This document shows, one piece after another, positions 1 through 8,500 of a stretch of 17,806 bases of DNA. Both the position numbers and the translations under genes were made by a program. This DNA comes from CAYRVX01 sp964642165. Its GTDB lineage: Bacteria; Planctomycetota; Phycisphaerae; SM23-33. Within the stretch, counting starts at the first letter, position 1. Every line of letters begins with the position of its first letter. Where the stretch lies: assembly GCA_964642165.1 (NCBI GenBank), contig CAZXOC010000147.1, positions 1-17,806 of the forward strand. The letters are read 5' to 3'. The notes under the pieces are model-generated. The model made no database searches, had not been told where the DNA came from, and saw only the letters and a list, made by a program, of their open reading frames with translations.

Positions 1-610
1 TGCGGATCGCGCGGTAGACCCAGTCCACCTCGATCTGCATCAGGAAGCCGGCGGCGTTGTAGATCTGGATGTACGTCGCCACGTCGAGGTCCGTCTCGTC
101 GGCGTAGACCATGGTCTCCGGCATGTGCGTGCTGAGGCCGGGAATCATCCCCCGCTCGCGGATCATCCGGCAGTAGCGGTCCATGTGGCGGATGCGGCGC
201 TCGCGGCGGTCGACGAGGGCGTCGGTGCTGGCCTGGTGCGGCAGGAAGAACTCGCAGCCGATCCTGGCCTGCTCGTCCATCAGGCGGGCGTTGGCGTCGA
301 AGGCCTCCTGCCCGTCGCCCGTGTCGAGCGTGATCAGGGCGAGCTTCATCACGTGGCGGCCGGTGCGCTGCTCGGTCTCCCGGACGGCGTCCAGCAGCAG
401 CGTCCGGTCGTGCGCGACGCCGTAGACCAGGTCGATGCCGGCGCGGACGAACACCTCCATCGTGTCGGCGACGCGCCGGACCGTCTGGTAGTCCCGGATG
501 AACTTGCTCTTCGCGGCGGTCTGGTGGCTGAAGCCCGCGAACCAGTTGATCCCGACCAGCATTCGCGGGACGGAAACGCCGCCAATCTCCGTGCGGGGGA
601 ACTCGGACAT
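1..610 (-). CDS. Conserved TIM-barrel-like protein of unknown function (C-terminus beyond window)
   Basis: An open frame of 203 codons runs from an ATG at 608-610 off the left edge with no stop, so the C-terminus is missing. The start has a good ribosome-binding site (GGAGAGGG about 9 bases upstream). The protein opens MSEFPRTEIGGVSVPRML, then has GINWF, a predicted helical stretch, and alternating strand/helix text such as RHVMKLALITLDTG and GMIPGLSTHMPE. That layout suggests a TIM barrel, and the opening resembles the start of aldo/keto reductases, but I cannot identify the catalytic Tyr/Lys/His set of that family. I recall similar conserved hypothetical proteins in planctomycetes, which is memory rather than a search. 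There is no signal peptide, so it is probably cytoplasmic, unlike most neighbours. The function is not assigned. Confidence 0.75.
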   Translation of the reverse strand, partial: MSEFPRTEIGGVSVPRMLVGINWFAGFSHQTAAKSKFIRDYQTVRRVADTMEVFVRAGIDLVYGVAHDRTLLLDAVRETEQRTGRHVMKLALITLDTGDGQEAFDANARLMDEQARIGCEFFLPHQASTDALVDRRERRIRHMDRYCRMIRERGMIPGLSTHMPETMVYADETDLDVATYIQIYNAAGFLMQIEVDWVYRAIR

Positions 611-745
611 GCCTGCAGCCCTCTCCGTAACGTACCGCATTCGTCGTCGCCGTCGTGCTCGGACCCCCTACCTACCCGACCGGCGCGGGGAACTCAACCC
701 GTCAGCACGCGACGTCCCCGACCAGCGCCCCCTCCGCGCCCAACG

Positions 746-767
746 CCCGCGGACGGCGGTCCGTGGG
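746..767 (-). terminator. Hairpin just after the WG-repeat gene, possible terminator
   Basis: Two 9-base arms (746-754 and 759-767) pair around a 4-base loop. In the minus-strand transcript there is one A-C mismatch in the stem. The hairpin begins about 15 bases after the stop codon of the WG-repeat gene. No U tract follows, so it is not a classical intrinsic terminator. It may only protect the RNA 3' end or be a chance result of GC richness. Confidence 0.25.
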
Positions 768-781
768 TTCTTCTCCCCCCC

Positions 782-1885
782 CTACCGCGTCGGGTGCCAG
801 ACCCACTTGCCCTCGCGGTCGACGTACCCCCACTTCGGGATGACCGTGGCGTTCGGGACGTTCTTCAGGATGCCGAGCCGCCCGAGCACCCTCTTGATCA
901 CGCTGGGTCGTTCCTTCTCGAAGACCATCACGCGCGCCAGCCCGCCGGAGAACGGCTCGGCGCGGTAGAACCGCGGCGGGATCACGAGGCGTCCCTCCGT
1001 GTCGACGAAGCCCATTTGGCCCTGGCTGACGACGCGGGCGCGGCCCTCGGAGAAGCGCAGGCCCCAGGCGCCGACGATGTCGCCCTGGAGGATCGGGGGC
1101 GTGCGGTAGCGCCCCCGGTCGTCGATGATGCCCCACCCCCCGGCGACCTGGACGACGGCCAGGCGGCGACCGGAGGGAGCGGGCCAGCACGCCGGCGGCG
1201 TCGCGTCGGCCTCGCCGCGGGCGGCGCGGCTCGCCAGGGCGTCCAGCAAGCCCGTGCCGTCGAACGGGTAGGCCTTCGTGTACCGCGGGGGGATGACGAA
1301 GCGCCCGCCGGCGTCGACGTACCCCCAGAGCCCGCCGCCGCGCGGCGACGGCGCGGGGGCCAGGCCGCCCACGAAGCGCCCGGGCTCGGTGAACTGCGGG
1401 CCGGTGAGCCCCTTGCGGTCGATCTTGGCCATGTCCTGCTGCCATCCGAACGGCCGCGCCGTGCGCGGCGGCGAGGTCAACTGCCACAGAATGGCGTCGG
1501 AGAGGTCGACCATCCGCTCGGGCGGGTCGGACGCGACGAACCTGCCGGCGGCGTCGATGGCGCGCCGCCGCTTGCCGACGCGGACCGCGCAGCGCCCGGC
1601 GGCGAAGTCCCCGGCCCAGCCGATCCGCCACTCGTAGTAGATGGGCGGGCTGGCGGCGGTGATGGCGTCGTACTCCGGGCCCCGCAGCGGATCGAACTCC
1701 GCCGCGACGACGAGGCGGCCGGACGAGTCCATGTAGCCGACCTTGCCGTCCAGCAGGACGGGGAAGAGGCGCCTGGCGCCGGCAAGCCCGCCGGCGGCCT
1801 GGGTCCAGATCCGGTAGCCCGCCAGCGCCGCCAGCAGTGCGACGACGGCCAGATGCACTCCGTTCCGGGCCCTGCTGCGCTTCAT
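782..1885 (-). CDS. Membrane-anchored or exported WG-repeat protein
   Basis: The product is 367 residues. A basic start (MKRSRAR) precedes a hydrophobic segment at about residues 10-24, which is either an uncleaved signal anchor or a signal peptide. The rest is built from about six degenerate WG/KWG repeats, recognisable as G-[YFI]-[MVI]-D-x-x-G-R-[LF]-V: KVGYMDSSGRLVV, LWGYVDAGGRFVIPPRY, GWGIIDDRGRY, MGFVDTEGRLVIPPRF and KWGYVDREGKWVW. WG repeats are usually found in exported or surface proteins, where they are thought to form a beta-sheet binding scaffold; no catalytic motif is visible. The ATG is preceded by a GAGGCGGGA-type ribosome-binding site. It lies 140 bases downstream of the GH9 gene on the same strand, so it may be a surface accessory of that gene, but nothing fixes the ligand. 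Confidence 0.85.
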   Translation of the reverse strand: MKRSRARNGVHLAVVALLAALAGYRIWTQAAGGLAGARRLFPVLLDGKVGYMDSSGRLVVAAEFDPLRGPEYDAITAASPPIYYEWRIGWAGDFAAGRCAVRVGKRRRAIDAAGRFVASDPPERMVDLSDAILWQLTSPPRTARPFGWQQDMAKIDRKGLTGPQFTEPGRFVGGLAPAPSPRGGGLWGYVDAGGRFVIPPRYTKAYPFDGTGLLDALASRAARGEADATPPACWPAPSGRRLAVVQVAGGWGIIDDRGRYRTPPILQGDIVGAWGLRFSEGRARVVSQGQMGFVDTEGRLVIPPRFYRAEPFSGGLARVMVFEKERPSVIKRVLGRLGILKNVPNATVIPKWGYVDREGKWVWHPTR

Positions 1886-2025
1886 GGTTCCCGCCTCATC
1901 CCGCAGGTCGGCAGCGGCGTCAACGGGCGCCTCGCCGAGGGCGCGCCGCGCCCTTCCCTACGCACGACACCTGGATCCCTTAGGTTCCTTTCGGCCCGAG
2001 CCCGGCCGTCCCGTCGGCGGCGGGG

Positions 2026-4389
2026 TCACTTCCGGGCGGCCAGGTAGCCCCACGCGTAGGCGACGCTGCTCATCGGCTGCTGGACGGTGAACTCGGTCAT
2101 CTGCGGGAAGAGCCACACGTCGAAGTACGCCTCGATGGTCGGCCACGTCGCCGGGTCCGGGTGCGTCGCGCGGGCCAGGAGCTTCATCGCCCAGTGATCG
2201 CGGTTCTTGGTCACGTCTACGGGCCCGAAGACGGTGATGCCCGGCGGCGGGGCGATTCCCCGCCGGCGCTGGTCCACGATCAGCGGATTGGCCGGGCTGT
2301 CGTGGCCGAGGCCCGTCGTGTAGCACAGGTTGGCGGGGTTGGCGCCGAGGGGCTGCTGGCAGGCGAGCACCGCCGCTCGCAGGTACGTCGCCCGCCCGCT
2401 CAGGTGGTGGGCGCGGAGGATGGTCTCGGCCTGGGCGGCGCCGAGCGTGCCCCACCCCACCGGGCGCCACGGATTGCCCTTGGTCCACCGGAAGCCGCGC
2501 CGGTCGATCCAGCGGACGAGGTCGTCGGCCTCGCGGAGGAAGGCGCCCCGGGCGTTGGCCTGCACGTCCTTCCGCACGCCGGGGCGGCTCGTGCGGAGGT
2601 AGACGAAGGCGGCCTCGTGCTGATCGTGGTGCTGCCACTTGGCCAGGTCGGCCTTGGGGTCGGTGAAGACCGTCGTCGCCAGGAACACCTCGTGCCACGT
2701 GGCGTCGGCGGTCAGGCGGTACAGCTCGGCGGCGGCGAGGTTGCGCGCGTCGCGGACCGTGTGGGCGCCGCGCCGGCAGCGGGGCTTCCACCGGGGCCAC
2801 TGGCGCTCGGCGTACGCCATGGCCCGGATCGCGCTGGCCCGGTAGACGGCGGCGAGCTTGGGCCGACGCGACGCCAGCCACGCCGCCGCCCGAGCCGCCA
2901 CGCCGGCGTAGACGTAGCTGGACCACGGCCCCGGCGCGTAGGCCATCACCGCCAGCGACTCCTGCCAACTGCACTCGCCGACGCGAGGGTGCTCGGCCGA
3001 CTCGATGCCGCCGCGAATGCCGCCGTCGGGCGCCTGCATCCGGCGGTAGCAGTCCAGGTTGAACAGCGCCTCGCTGACGACGTCCGCCACGCCGTCGCCC
3101 GACTCGGGGATGTTCAGGGACACCTTGGCGAAGTGCTCGGGGAACAGCCCGGCCAGCTCGAGGAGGTACCGGCTGGCGCGGAGGTGCTGGATGCGGCGGT
3201 CCCAGTCGCCGGCGTCGTGGTAGCCGCCCCAGGCGTCGGGGACGATCCGGTCGGTCCGGCCGGCGACGAGGTTGCCGAAGTTGTTCTTGTCCGTGCCGAG
3301 CACGTTGAGCCCGTTGGCGCTCTCCATGAGCGTGCACGTCGAGTGGACCACCTTCACGCCGTCGGCCGGGTGGAAGCACCGCGGGCGGCGGTACGTGGTG
3401 TGGGGCGGGCCCAGCTCGATGCCGCTGCGCTGGTGGTAGAACCCGCGCGCGGCGACGCGGAACGCGCGCCGGTAGACGTCGTTGCCGATCTCGAACGGGT
3501 AGCTGCACCCGATGCCCTCCACGCTCACGCGGTACGTGCCCGCCCTCGCGAGGTCGCTGAAGTCCATCAGGTGCACGTCGACGAGGCTGTAGTTCCTCTT
3601 GTACGGGTCCTCGGGCTGCGACGCGGCCAGCGAGAGCTTCGTCCTGCCGGCGAAGACCTTTCGGCCGGTCTCGTGCTCCAGCACGTGGAACGCCAGCCCC
3701 GGGCGGTAGTCGAGCTTCCCGCCGGAGCCCATCCAGCAGGACAGGAAGGCGACCTTCGCCGGATCGTCCGGGCGGAAGCCCAGGTGGTTGACGTGGACGG
3801 CCTCGCTGCGGGCCGTCGCCGGATCGTGCCTGTACGTCAGCCCCGACAGCGTCCCGCGGCGGAAGTGGAGGCGGTAGCCCCAGCCGGGCGTCATCGGCTT
3901 GCCCAGGCGCAGGTAGATGCGATGGACCTGCGGGAAGGCCCACTTCCACGGGCCGACCTGGAGCATGTTCGTCGGCTTGGTCTTGCGGTGGACGGCCTTC
4001 GGCGTGTGCGCGACGGTCCGGGCGGGCCCCTGGCGCACGAGGACCCGGTAGCTGTCGGGGTTGTCGGCCCACGTCGTGTCGAGCGGCTCGCCGAGGAGGC
4101 GCTCGAAGCGCCACAGCACGTCTCCCTCGCGCCCGACGAGGAAGCCGATCTCCCTCCCGCCGCGCTTGACCAGCCGCGAGCCGTGCTTGCCGCCCCGGGG
4201 CACGACCTCGTCGCTCGCCCGGCGCAGGTAGGGCGTCTGGCCGGGGCAGTCGCCCCGGCCGGCCTCCACGGTGATGCAGAGCACGTCCGGCGCCACCGCG
4301 CAAACGCCCGTGACGCGGGGCTTGGCGGCGGGTGCGGCGTCACCGGCCGCCAGGCTGCTCACCAGCAAGATCCAGGCGATGGATGGCAT
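2026..4389 (-). CDS. Secreted glycoside hydrolase family 9 (endoglucanase-like)
   Basis: The product is 787 residues, starting at the ATG at 4387-4389 behind a strong GGAGGA ribosome-binding site. The frame stays open further upstream, but those residues are not signal-like. Residues 1 to about 20 form a signal peptide (MPSIAWILLVSSLAAGDA). A beta-rich N-terminal region follows, then an Ig-like CelD_N-type domain beginning VNHLGFRPDDPAKVAF. The catalytic (alpha/alpha)6 domain carries the GH9 nucleophile/base signature GGYHDAGDWDRR (DAGD at 392-395) and IPESGDGVADVV. Near the C-terminus MTEFTV supplies Glu766, the probable general acid, followed by a typical closing helix. Family members hydrolyse beta-1,4-glucans such as cellulose or related glycans; the exact substrate cannot be read. 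No carbohydrate-binding module or dockerin is evident at the C-terminus, which ends at AARK. Confidence 0.9.
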   Translation of the reverse strand: MPSIAWILLVSSLAAGDAAPAAKPRVTGVCAVAPDVLCITVEAGRGDCPGQTPYLRRASDEVVPRGGKHGSRLVKRGGREIGFLVGREGDVLWRFERLLGEPLDTTWADNPDSYRVLVRQGPARTVAHTPKAVHRKTKPTNMLQVGPWKWAFPQVHRIYLRLGKPMTPGWGYRLHFRRGTLSGLTYRHDPATARSEAVHVNHLGFRPDDPAKVAFLSCWMGSGGKLDYRPGLAFHVLEHETGRKVFAGRTKLSLAASQPEDPYKRNYSLVDVHLMDFSDLARAGTYRVSVEGIGCSYPFEIGNDVYRRAFRVAARGFYHQRSGIELGPPHTTYRRPRCFHPADGVKVVHSTCTLMESANGLNVLGTDKNNFGNLVAGRTDRIVPDAWGGYHDAGDWDRRIQHLRASRYLLELAGLFPEHFAKVSLNIPESGDGVADVVSEALFNLDCYRRMQAPDGGIRGGIESAEHPRVGECSWQESLAVMAYAPGPWSSYVYAGVAARAAAWLASRRPKLAAVYRASAIRAMAYAERQWPRWKPRCRRGAHTVRDARNLAAAELYRLTADATWHEVFLATTVFTDPKADLAKWQHHDQHEAAFVYLRTSRPGVRKDVQANARGAFLREADDLVRWIDRRGFRWTKGNPWRPVGWGTLGAAQAETILRAHHLSGRATYLRAAVLACQQPLGANPANLCYTTGLGHDSPANPLIVDQRRRGIAPPPGITVFGPVDVTKNRDHWAMKLLARATHPDPATWPTIEAYFDVWLFPQMTEFTVQQPMSSVAYAWGYLAARK

Positions 4390-4456
4390 GGGTCCTCCTC
4401 CACGTTGCCCGGGCGCCGAGGCGGCGCGTCCACGTCGGGCCGCCGCGCTGCCTGGC

Positions 4457-4486
4457 AGCATAATCGCCCCGCGGGGGCTTGGGCAA
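4457..4486 (-). promoter_or_regulatory. Candidate sigma70-type promoter of the GH9 gene with operator-like palindromes
   Basis: Read on the minus strand, TTGCCC (4481-4486) and TATGCT (4457-4462) are 18 bases apart, each matching four of six consensus positions. They lie about 70 bases upstream of the GH9 start. The spacer contains a perfect 10-bp palindrome CCCCGCGGGG (4467-4476), and an odd palindrome GCTGCCTGGCAGC (4447-4459) overlaps the -10 element. A regulator site is plausible, but in DNA this GC-rich short palindromes also arise by chance. If real, the GH9 gene can be transcribed separately from the pseudopilin-like gene upstream. Confidence 0.35.
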
Positions 4487-4559
4487 ATCCCATTCCCGCA
4501 GCCCGGACAACAGCAGCAGGAGACGATGGCCCACGCAAGCGGCGGCCAAGCCAGGACGC

Positions 4560-5357
4560 TCAGAGGTCCCTGCCCTCGATTCCGTGAACGGTGAGGTTCG
4601 CGTCGGGCAGTCCGTCCCGCCCGGGGCGGATCTGCCTTGCCCTCAAGTACCGAACGGCACCGTCGGCGAAGAGGAAGTTCCGGCTGCCTTGCCAGCACCA
4701 CCAGCCGCTATCGTCGCTGGCGCGAGGGTGGTTGCTGGTCCACTCCCCGATGAGGACCTTCCGCGACGGGTCGGCCACCTGGAACGGGCTCTGGGCGATG
4801 GACGGACGGGGGTTGGTGTACGTGTCGGCCGCGCTCGACATCTGGTCGATCTGCTCGGGGCTGTGGTAGAACGCCATCGAGTAGGCGTAGCTCGTGGCCT
4901 CGTAGTCCTCCCGCTTGGGGTCGCCTGGGCAGAGCAGGACGGAGGGCTTGTCCTTGCTGACCGACCCGCCCAGGTAGGGCGCGACGAGCCCCCGCCAGCC
5001 CCGACCCATCCAGAGCCAGTAGTATGGCTTCGTCGAGACGGGGTCCTGCGCGCAGGGGTAGGTGTCCTTGTGGGTGTGGACGTAGAGCGTCACGGCGGTG
5101 TGGATGTGGCGCAGGTTGGCCGCGCAGCGGGTCCGCAGCGTGATCGACCGGGCGGCGGCGAAGGAAGGCACGAGCATGCCGGCCAGCAGCCCGACGATCG
5201 CCACGACGACGAGCAGCTCGATGAGCGTGAAGCCGGCCCGGGCGCCGGGGGCACGGCCCGGGCCGGGCGCCGCGGCGGCGCGCAGGAGGTGCCGCCCGGC
5301 GTCTCGGTCCGGCCCACGCCCCGTCTCCGAACCCGCGGTGTCCCGTAGTCCGTGCAA
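4560..5357 (-). CDS. Pseudopilin-like protein with N-terminal methylation motif and variant X9-DG tail
   Basis: The product is 265 residues from a TTG start. GFTLIELL (Gly42) followed by a hydrophobic helix (VVVAIVGLLAGMLV) is the type IV prepilin/type II secretion pseudopilin signature cut by a prepilin peptidase. The globular part has ASYAYS- and CPGDPK-like text typical of the planctomycete/lentisphaere group often called DUF1559 or H-X9-DG prepilin-like proteins. The C-terminal motif reads W-QGSRNFLFA-DG (Trp222, Asp232-Gly233), so the usual His is Trp. The start is uncertain. The TTG at 5355-5357 has GGAAGG four bases away and gives a 41-residue leader. A GTG at 5433-5435 extends the frame by 26 residues but lies inside a hairpin. 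Family members are thought to be membrane or surface proteins; their role is poorly understood. Confidence 0.82.
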   Translation of the reverse strand: MHGLRDTAGSETGRGPDRDAGRHLLRAAAAPGPGRAPGARAGFTLIELLVVVAIVGLLAGMLVPSFAAARSITLRTRCAANLRHIHTAVTLYVHTHKDTYPCAQDPVSTKPYYWLWMGRGWRGLVAPYLGGSVSKDKPSVLLCPGDPKREDYEATSYAYSMAFYHSPEQIDQMSSAADTYTNPRPSIAQSPFQVADPSRKVLIGEWTSNHPRASDDSGWWCWQGSRNFLFADGAVRYLRARQIRPGRDGLPDANLTVHGIEGRDL

Positions 5358-5360
5358 TCG

Positions 5361-5375
5361 CCTTCCGTTCCTTCC
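5361..5375 (-). promoter_or_regulatory. Ribosome-binding site supporting a TTG start for the pseudopilin-like gene
   Basis: On the minus strand two GGAAGG copies (5370-5375 and 5361-5366) sit directly upstream of an in-frame TTG at 5355-5357. This is the best Shine-Dalgarno match near the start of this frame. The competing GTG at 5433-5435 has only a G-run upstream. Confidence 0.45.
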
Positions 5376-5416
5376 GCCTGCGAAGCGGTCGACGCTTGCC
5401 GCAACCAGCCTAGCAC

Positions 5417-5439
5417 CCGGGCCGCCTGAAGGCACCCGG
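5417..5439. other. Imperfect inverted repeat upstream of the pseudopilin-like gene
   Basis: CCGGG and GCCT arms (5417-5421, 5424-5427) pair with AGGC and CCCGG arms (5430-5433, 5435-5439), giving nine base pairs with a small asymmetric bulge and a tight loop. It lies between the diheme gene and the pseudopilin-like gene and covers the alternative GTG start. It could be a 5'-leader structure, an operator, or a 3'-end hairpin for the upstream gene. A smaller hairpin, GTCCT-CTC-AGGAC (5451-5463), lies beside it. No U tract is present. Confidence 0.3.
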
Positions 5440-5586
5440 ATTCCCCCTTTGTCCTCTCAGGACCGCCCCGAGATGCGCCCGCGCAAGTCCGCAGTGGACA
5501 GGCCGCGACGCGCGAGGAGGAGATCGGCCGCATGATCGCCGGGTCGGCGCAGCCGAAGCCGTAACGCGCGGGCCGGCGGGTCCCCC

Positions 5587-8500
5587 TCACGGCCGCTCGA
5601 TGACCGGCGCGCTGCGGACCTTCGGCGGGACGGGCAGCGATTCCAGGCCGGCGATGACGGGGTCGGGGACCTCGCGGACCTCGCGGTCGCCGCGGTAGGG
5701 GCAGTACGTGTCCACCCAGGCGATGAGCCGCCGCAGGTCCTCGCCGGCGACCTTCACGCCGTGGTGCCTTCCGCCGGAGGCGATCTCGATCAGCCGGCTC
5801 CGGATGGACAGCGTGGTCATCGGCCGGACCGTCGCGTAGCTCTTCGGGTCCTTCTGGCCGAAACCCTCGACGTTGAAGCACCCGGCGATGCCGACGCCGG
5901 GCCGGCGACGATCGCGGATCGGGCTGGTCCACGCCGGGCCCACCAGCGTGAGGTACGGCTCCTTGAAGAAGGCGTGCCCCGGGCGAAGGGTCAGGTCGAG
6001 CTTCTTCCGTCCCTTGCCGTCGCCCTGGTGGCACCGGCCGCAGTGCCTGTCCAGGACGGGCTGGCAGAAGCGCTCGTAGCTGACGGACTCGATGCCCCAC
6101 GGCGGCGGCGTGAGCTCGGCCGGCTCGCCGTCCAGGGCCTTCCCGCGGCGAGACGGCGACGCGGCGGACATCAACTCGTGGCAGCCCAGGCAGCCGCGCT
6201 TCTCGCCGGGCAGCACGCCCGTGAACGACCGCATCGTGTGCAGGCAGCGGAACCGCCCGTCCAGGAGCTGGAAGTGCAGCGCCTTGCCCGGCGGGGCCCG
6301 GAAGCAGACCGACCCGTCGGCGTGGACCGGCACGGTGCCGAGGATGCGCTTGACGCCGTCCTCCTGGATGATCGAGATGCCCGGCCCGGAGTGTCGGTAG
6401 GTCTTGTTCCACGTGGAGTACGTCTTGGAGTCCATCCGGATGACGCGGAGGTAGCGGACCTTCTCGCGGGGCAGGTCTCCCACGCCCTCGAAGACGCTGG
6501 CGCTGTAGAACAGCCCGGGCTGCGCCGGGCGGCGATCCTTGCCCGTGCCCGGCCAGGCGACGCGGTCGGCGAGCGCCGGCGGGCGCTGCCGGGGCCTCAC
6601 CGGCATCGCGTGCCAGACGTGGTGCGCCCCCTCGTAGATCAGCTCCCGGTTGCCGTGGACGTCCATCAGGTACAGGCGGAACCTGCCGCCCGACCGCGCC
6701 GAGACGAGGAAGTCCTCCTCGCCCAGGGGATACGGCGTCTTGTAGGCGTCGTATCGCCCGCTGCGATGGTACCGCGGCGTGAGGACGGGGTCGACCGGCC
6801 CGTTGCCGCTCTCCGGCCAGGGCAGATCCGCCGTCACCTTCGCCAGGCCGTCCGGGAAGTTGAAGCCCTTGTCCGGGTCGATGATGCCGATGCACCCGGC
6901 GAACCAGTTGTGGTGCCCAAGGCCGGTGAACATGATCCGCCGCGTGCCGGGGATGGGGCGCGGCTCGGCGAGGTGGTCCGGCCAGACGCTCTGGTTGCCC
7001 CAGAACGCCGCGACGCCCGTGCCGTCGGGGTTCGTCGTCCAGAGGCTCTGGATGCGCCACAGCGCCTTGTCCGTGTACTCCCAGCGCGAGTAGATCACGC
7101 GCCCGTCGTCCAGCAGGGCGGGCAGCCAGTCCGGCTCGTTGCCGCACGAGACGATGTAGATGTTCCTTCCGTCGCCGTCGCATCGGGCGAGGACGTAGGA
7201 CTGCGTGTAGGGCATGCAGCGGACGTACGTGTGGGCCCGGCCGGTGCAGAACATGATGTGCCCGTCCGGCAGGTAGATGGGGTCCAGGTCGTCGTACGGG
7301 CCGTCGGTGAGCTGCCGCAGCCCTGCCCCGCCTGCCCCGAGCTTCGTCGAGGGGTCGAGACCGATCTCGTACAGGTGGAAGGCCGGCCCGTCGTGCGGCT
7401 TCATGCAGAACAGCACCTTACGGGCGTCGAAGGACAGGTCCGGGCGCCAGAAGCTCGCGGGCCTGTCGGGCGCGAGCTTGCGGATCCTCCCGCCGGGGTG
7501 CAGCCCGTCGAGGACGAGCAGGCGCCCGCCCGGCACGGCCATGGTCCCGTTGCGGTGCCGCGCCTGGTGCGGCCACTCGCCGCCCTGCGGGTAGGGGTTG
7601 TCGATGAACAGGACCTCTGTGAAGTCAACCCGCGGGTTGGCCAGCACGATGCGGCGCTTGACGCGGCGAACGGCGAGGTACAGCGCCTTGCTCGCGCCGG
7701 ACGCCCGGCTGCCCTTCAGGCCGGCGAGCCGCCCGGCCAGCCGGTCCAGGTCGGCCAGCTCCCTCCTCAGGTCCGGCGGGCGCGCGTGCCTCGCCAGGCG
7801 CCTTGCCAGCTCGCGCGCCCAGCGGACCTCGTCGGCGACGCGCCGGGGCGTGGGGTCGTTGTCGGCCTGGAAGAGCCAGTCCTTCTCCAGCAGGGCCCGC
7901 GCCTCGTCGGGCGACAGCGTGCGCGTTTCCGGCGTGACGGGGTCGGCGATCTCCGGCGCGACCGCGTGAGGCAGCCCGCGCCGGCCGACCCGCTTCCGCA
8001 AGCGCGCCAGCTCCCTGCCCGTCGGCGGCTCAAACGCGGGCCACTTCGCCAGGGGAGCCCCCTGCCCCTTCCGCATCCAGGGCTCGGAGTTCCTGTACGT
8101 GGCGGAGACGCCGCTGTCCGGGGGCGTCAGGCCCGTCATGGCCGCGCACACGCCGGTCTGCGGGTCCAGCGCGACCCAGCCGCCGAGCCCGCGGTCGAGC
8201 GCGGCGTAGTCGTTCTCGTGGTCGTGGTTGGCCTCGAGGTTCGCGTAGGTCGACAGGCGGACGTCGCCAAGCTTCCGCGGGCCGCGGTTGGTCAGGACGA
8301 ACTCGATCGCCGCCTCGCTGCCGGCACCTATCACCGCCCGGATGCGAATGCCCAGCACGCCGTCGGGCGTCTCGCTCTCGCCGAGGGCCCCGCCCCGGGG
8401 CAGCCGGTGGACCGGCCTGACGACGCGAGGCCACTCTCCCGTGGCCCGCCCCGTCACGGTCGGTCCCGCATGCCGCACCGGCGCCCGCCCCGCGCCGGGC

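Noticed and set aside
1886..2025. Terminator between the GH9 and WG-repeat genes
   Set aside because: Only a bulged GC hairpin near 1929-1948 can be drawn and no U tract follows it.
125..2047. Long plus-strand open frame (640 codons)
   Set aside because: It lies antisense to the barrel-like and WG-repeat genes and reads as low-complexity Ala/Arg/Pro/Gly text, typical of a GC-rich shadow frame.
2161..4587. 808-codon plus-strand frame opposite the GH9 gene
   Set aside because: The GH9 frame has clear family motifs; the antisense frame is compositionally biased and without domains.
4390..4701. N-terminal extension of the GH9 frame to 4701
   Set aside because: The internal ATG at 4387-4389 has a strong ribosome-binding site and is followed at once by a signal peptide; the extension overlaps the pseudopilin-like gene.
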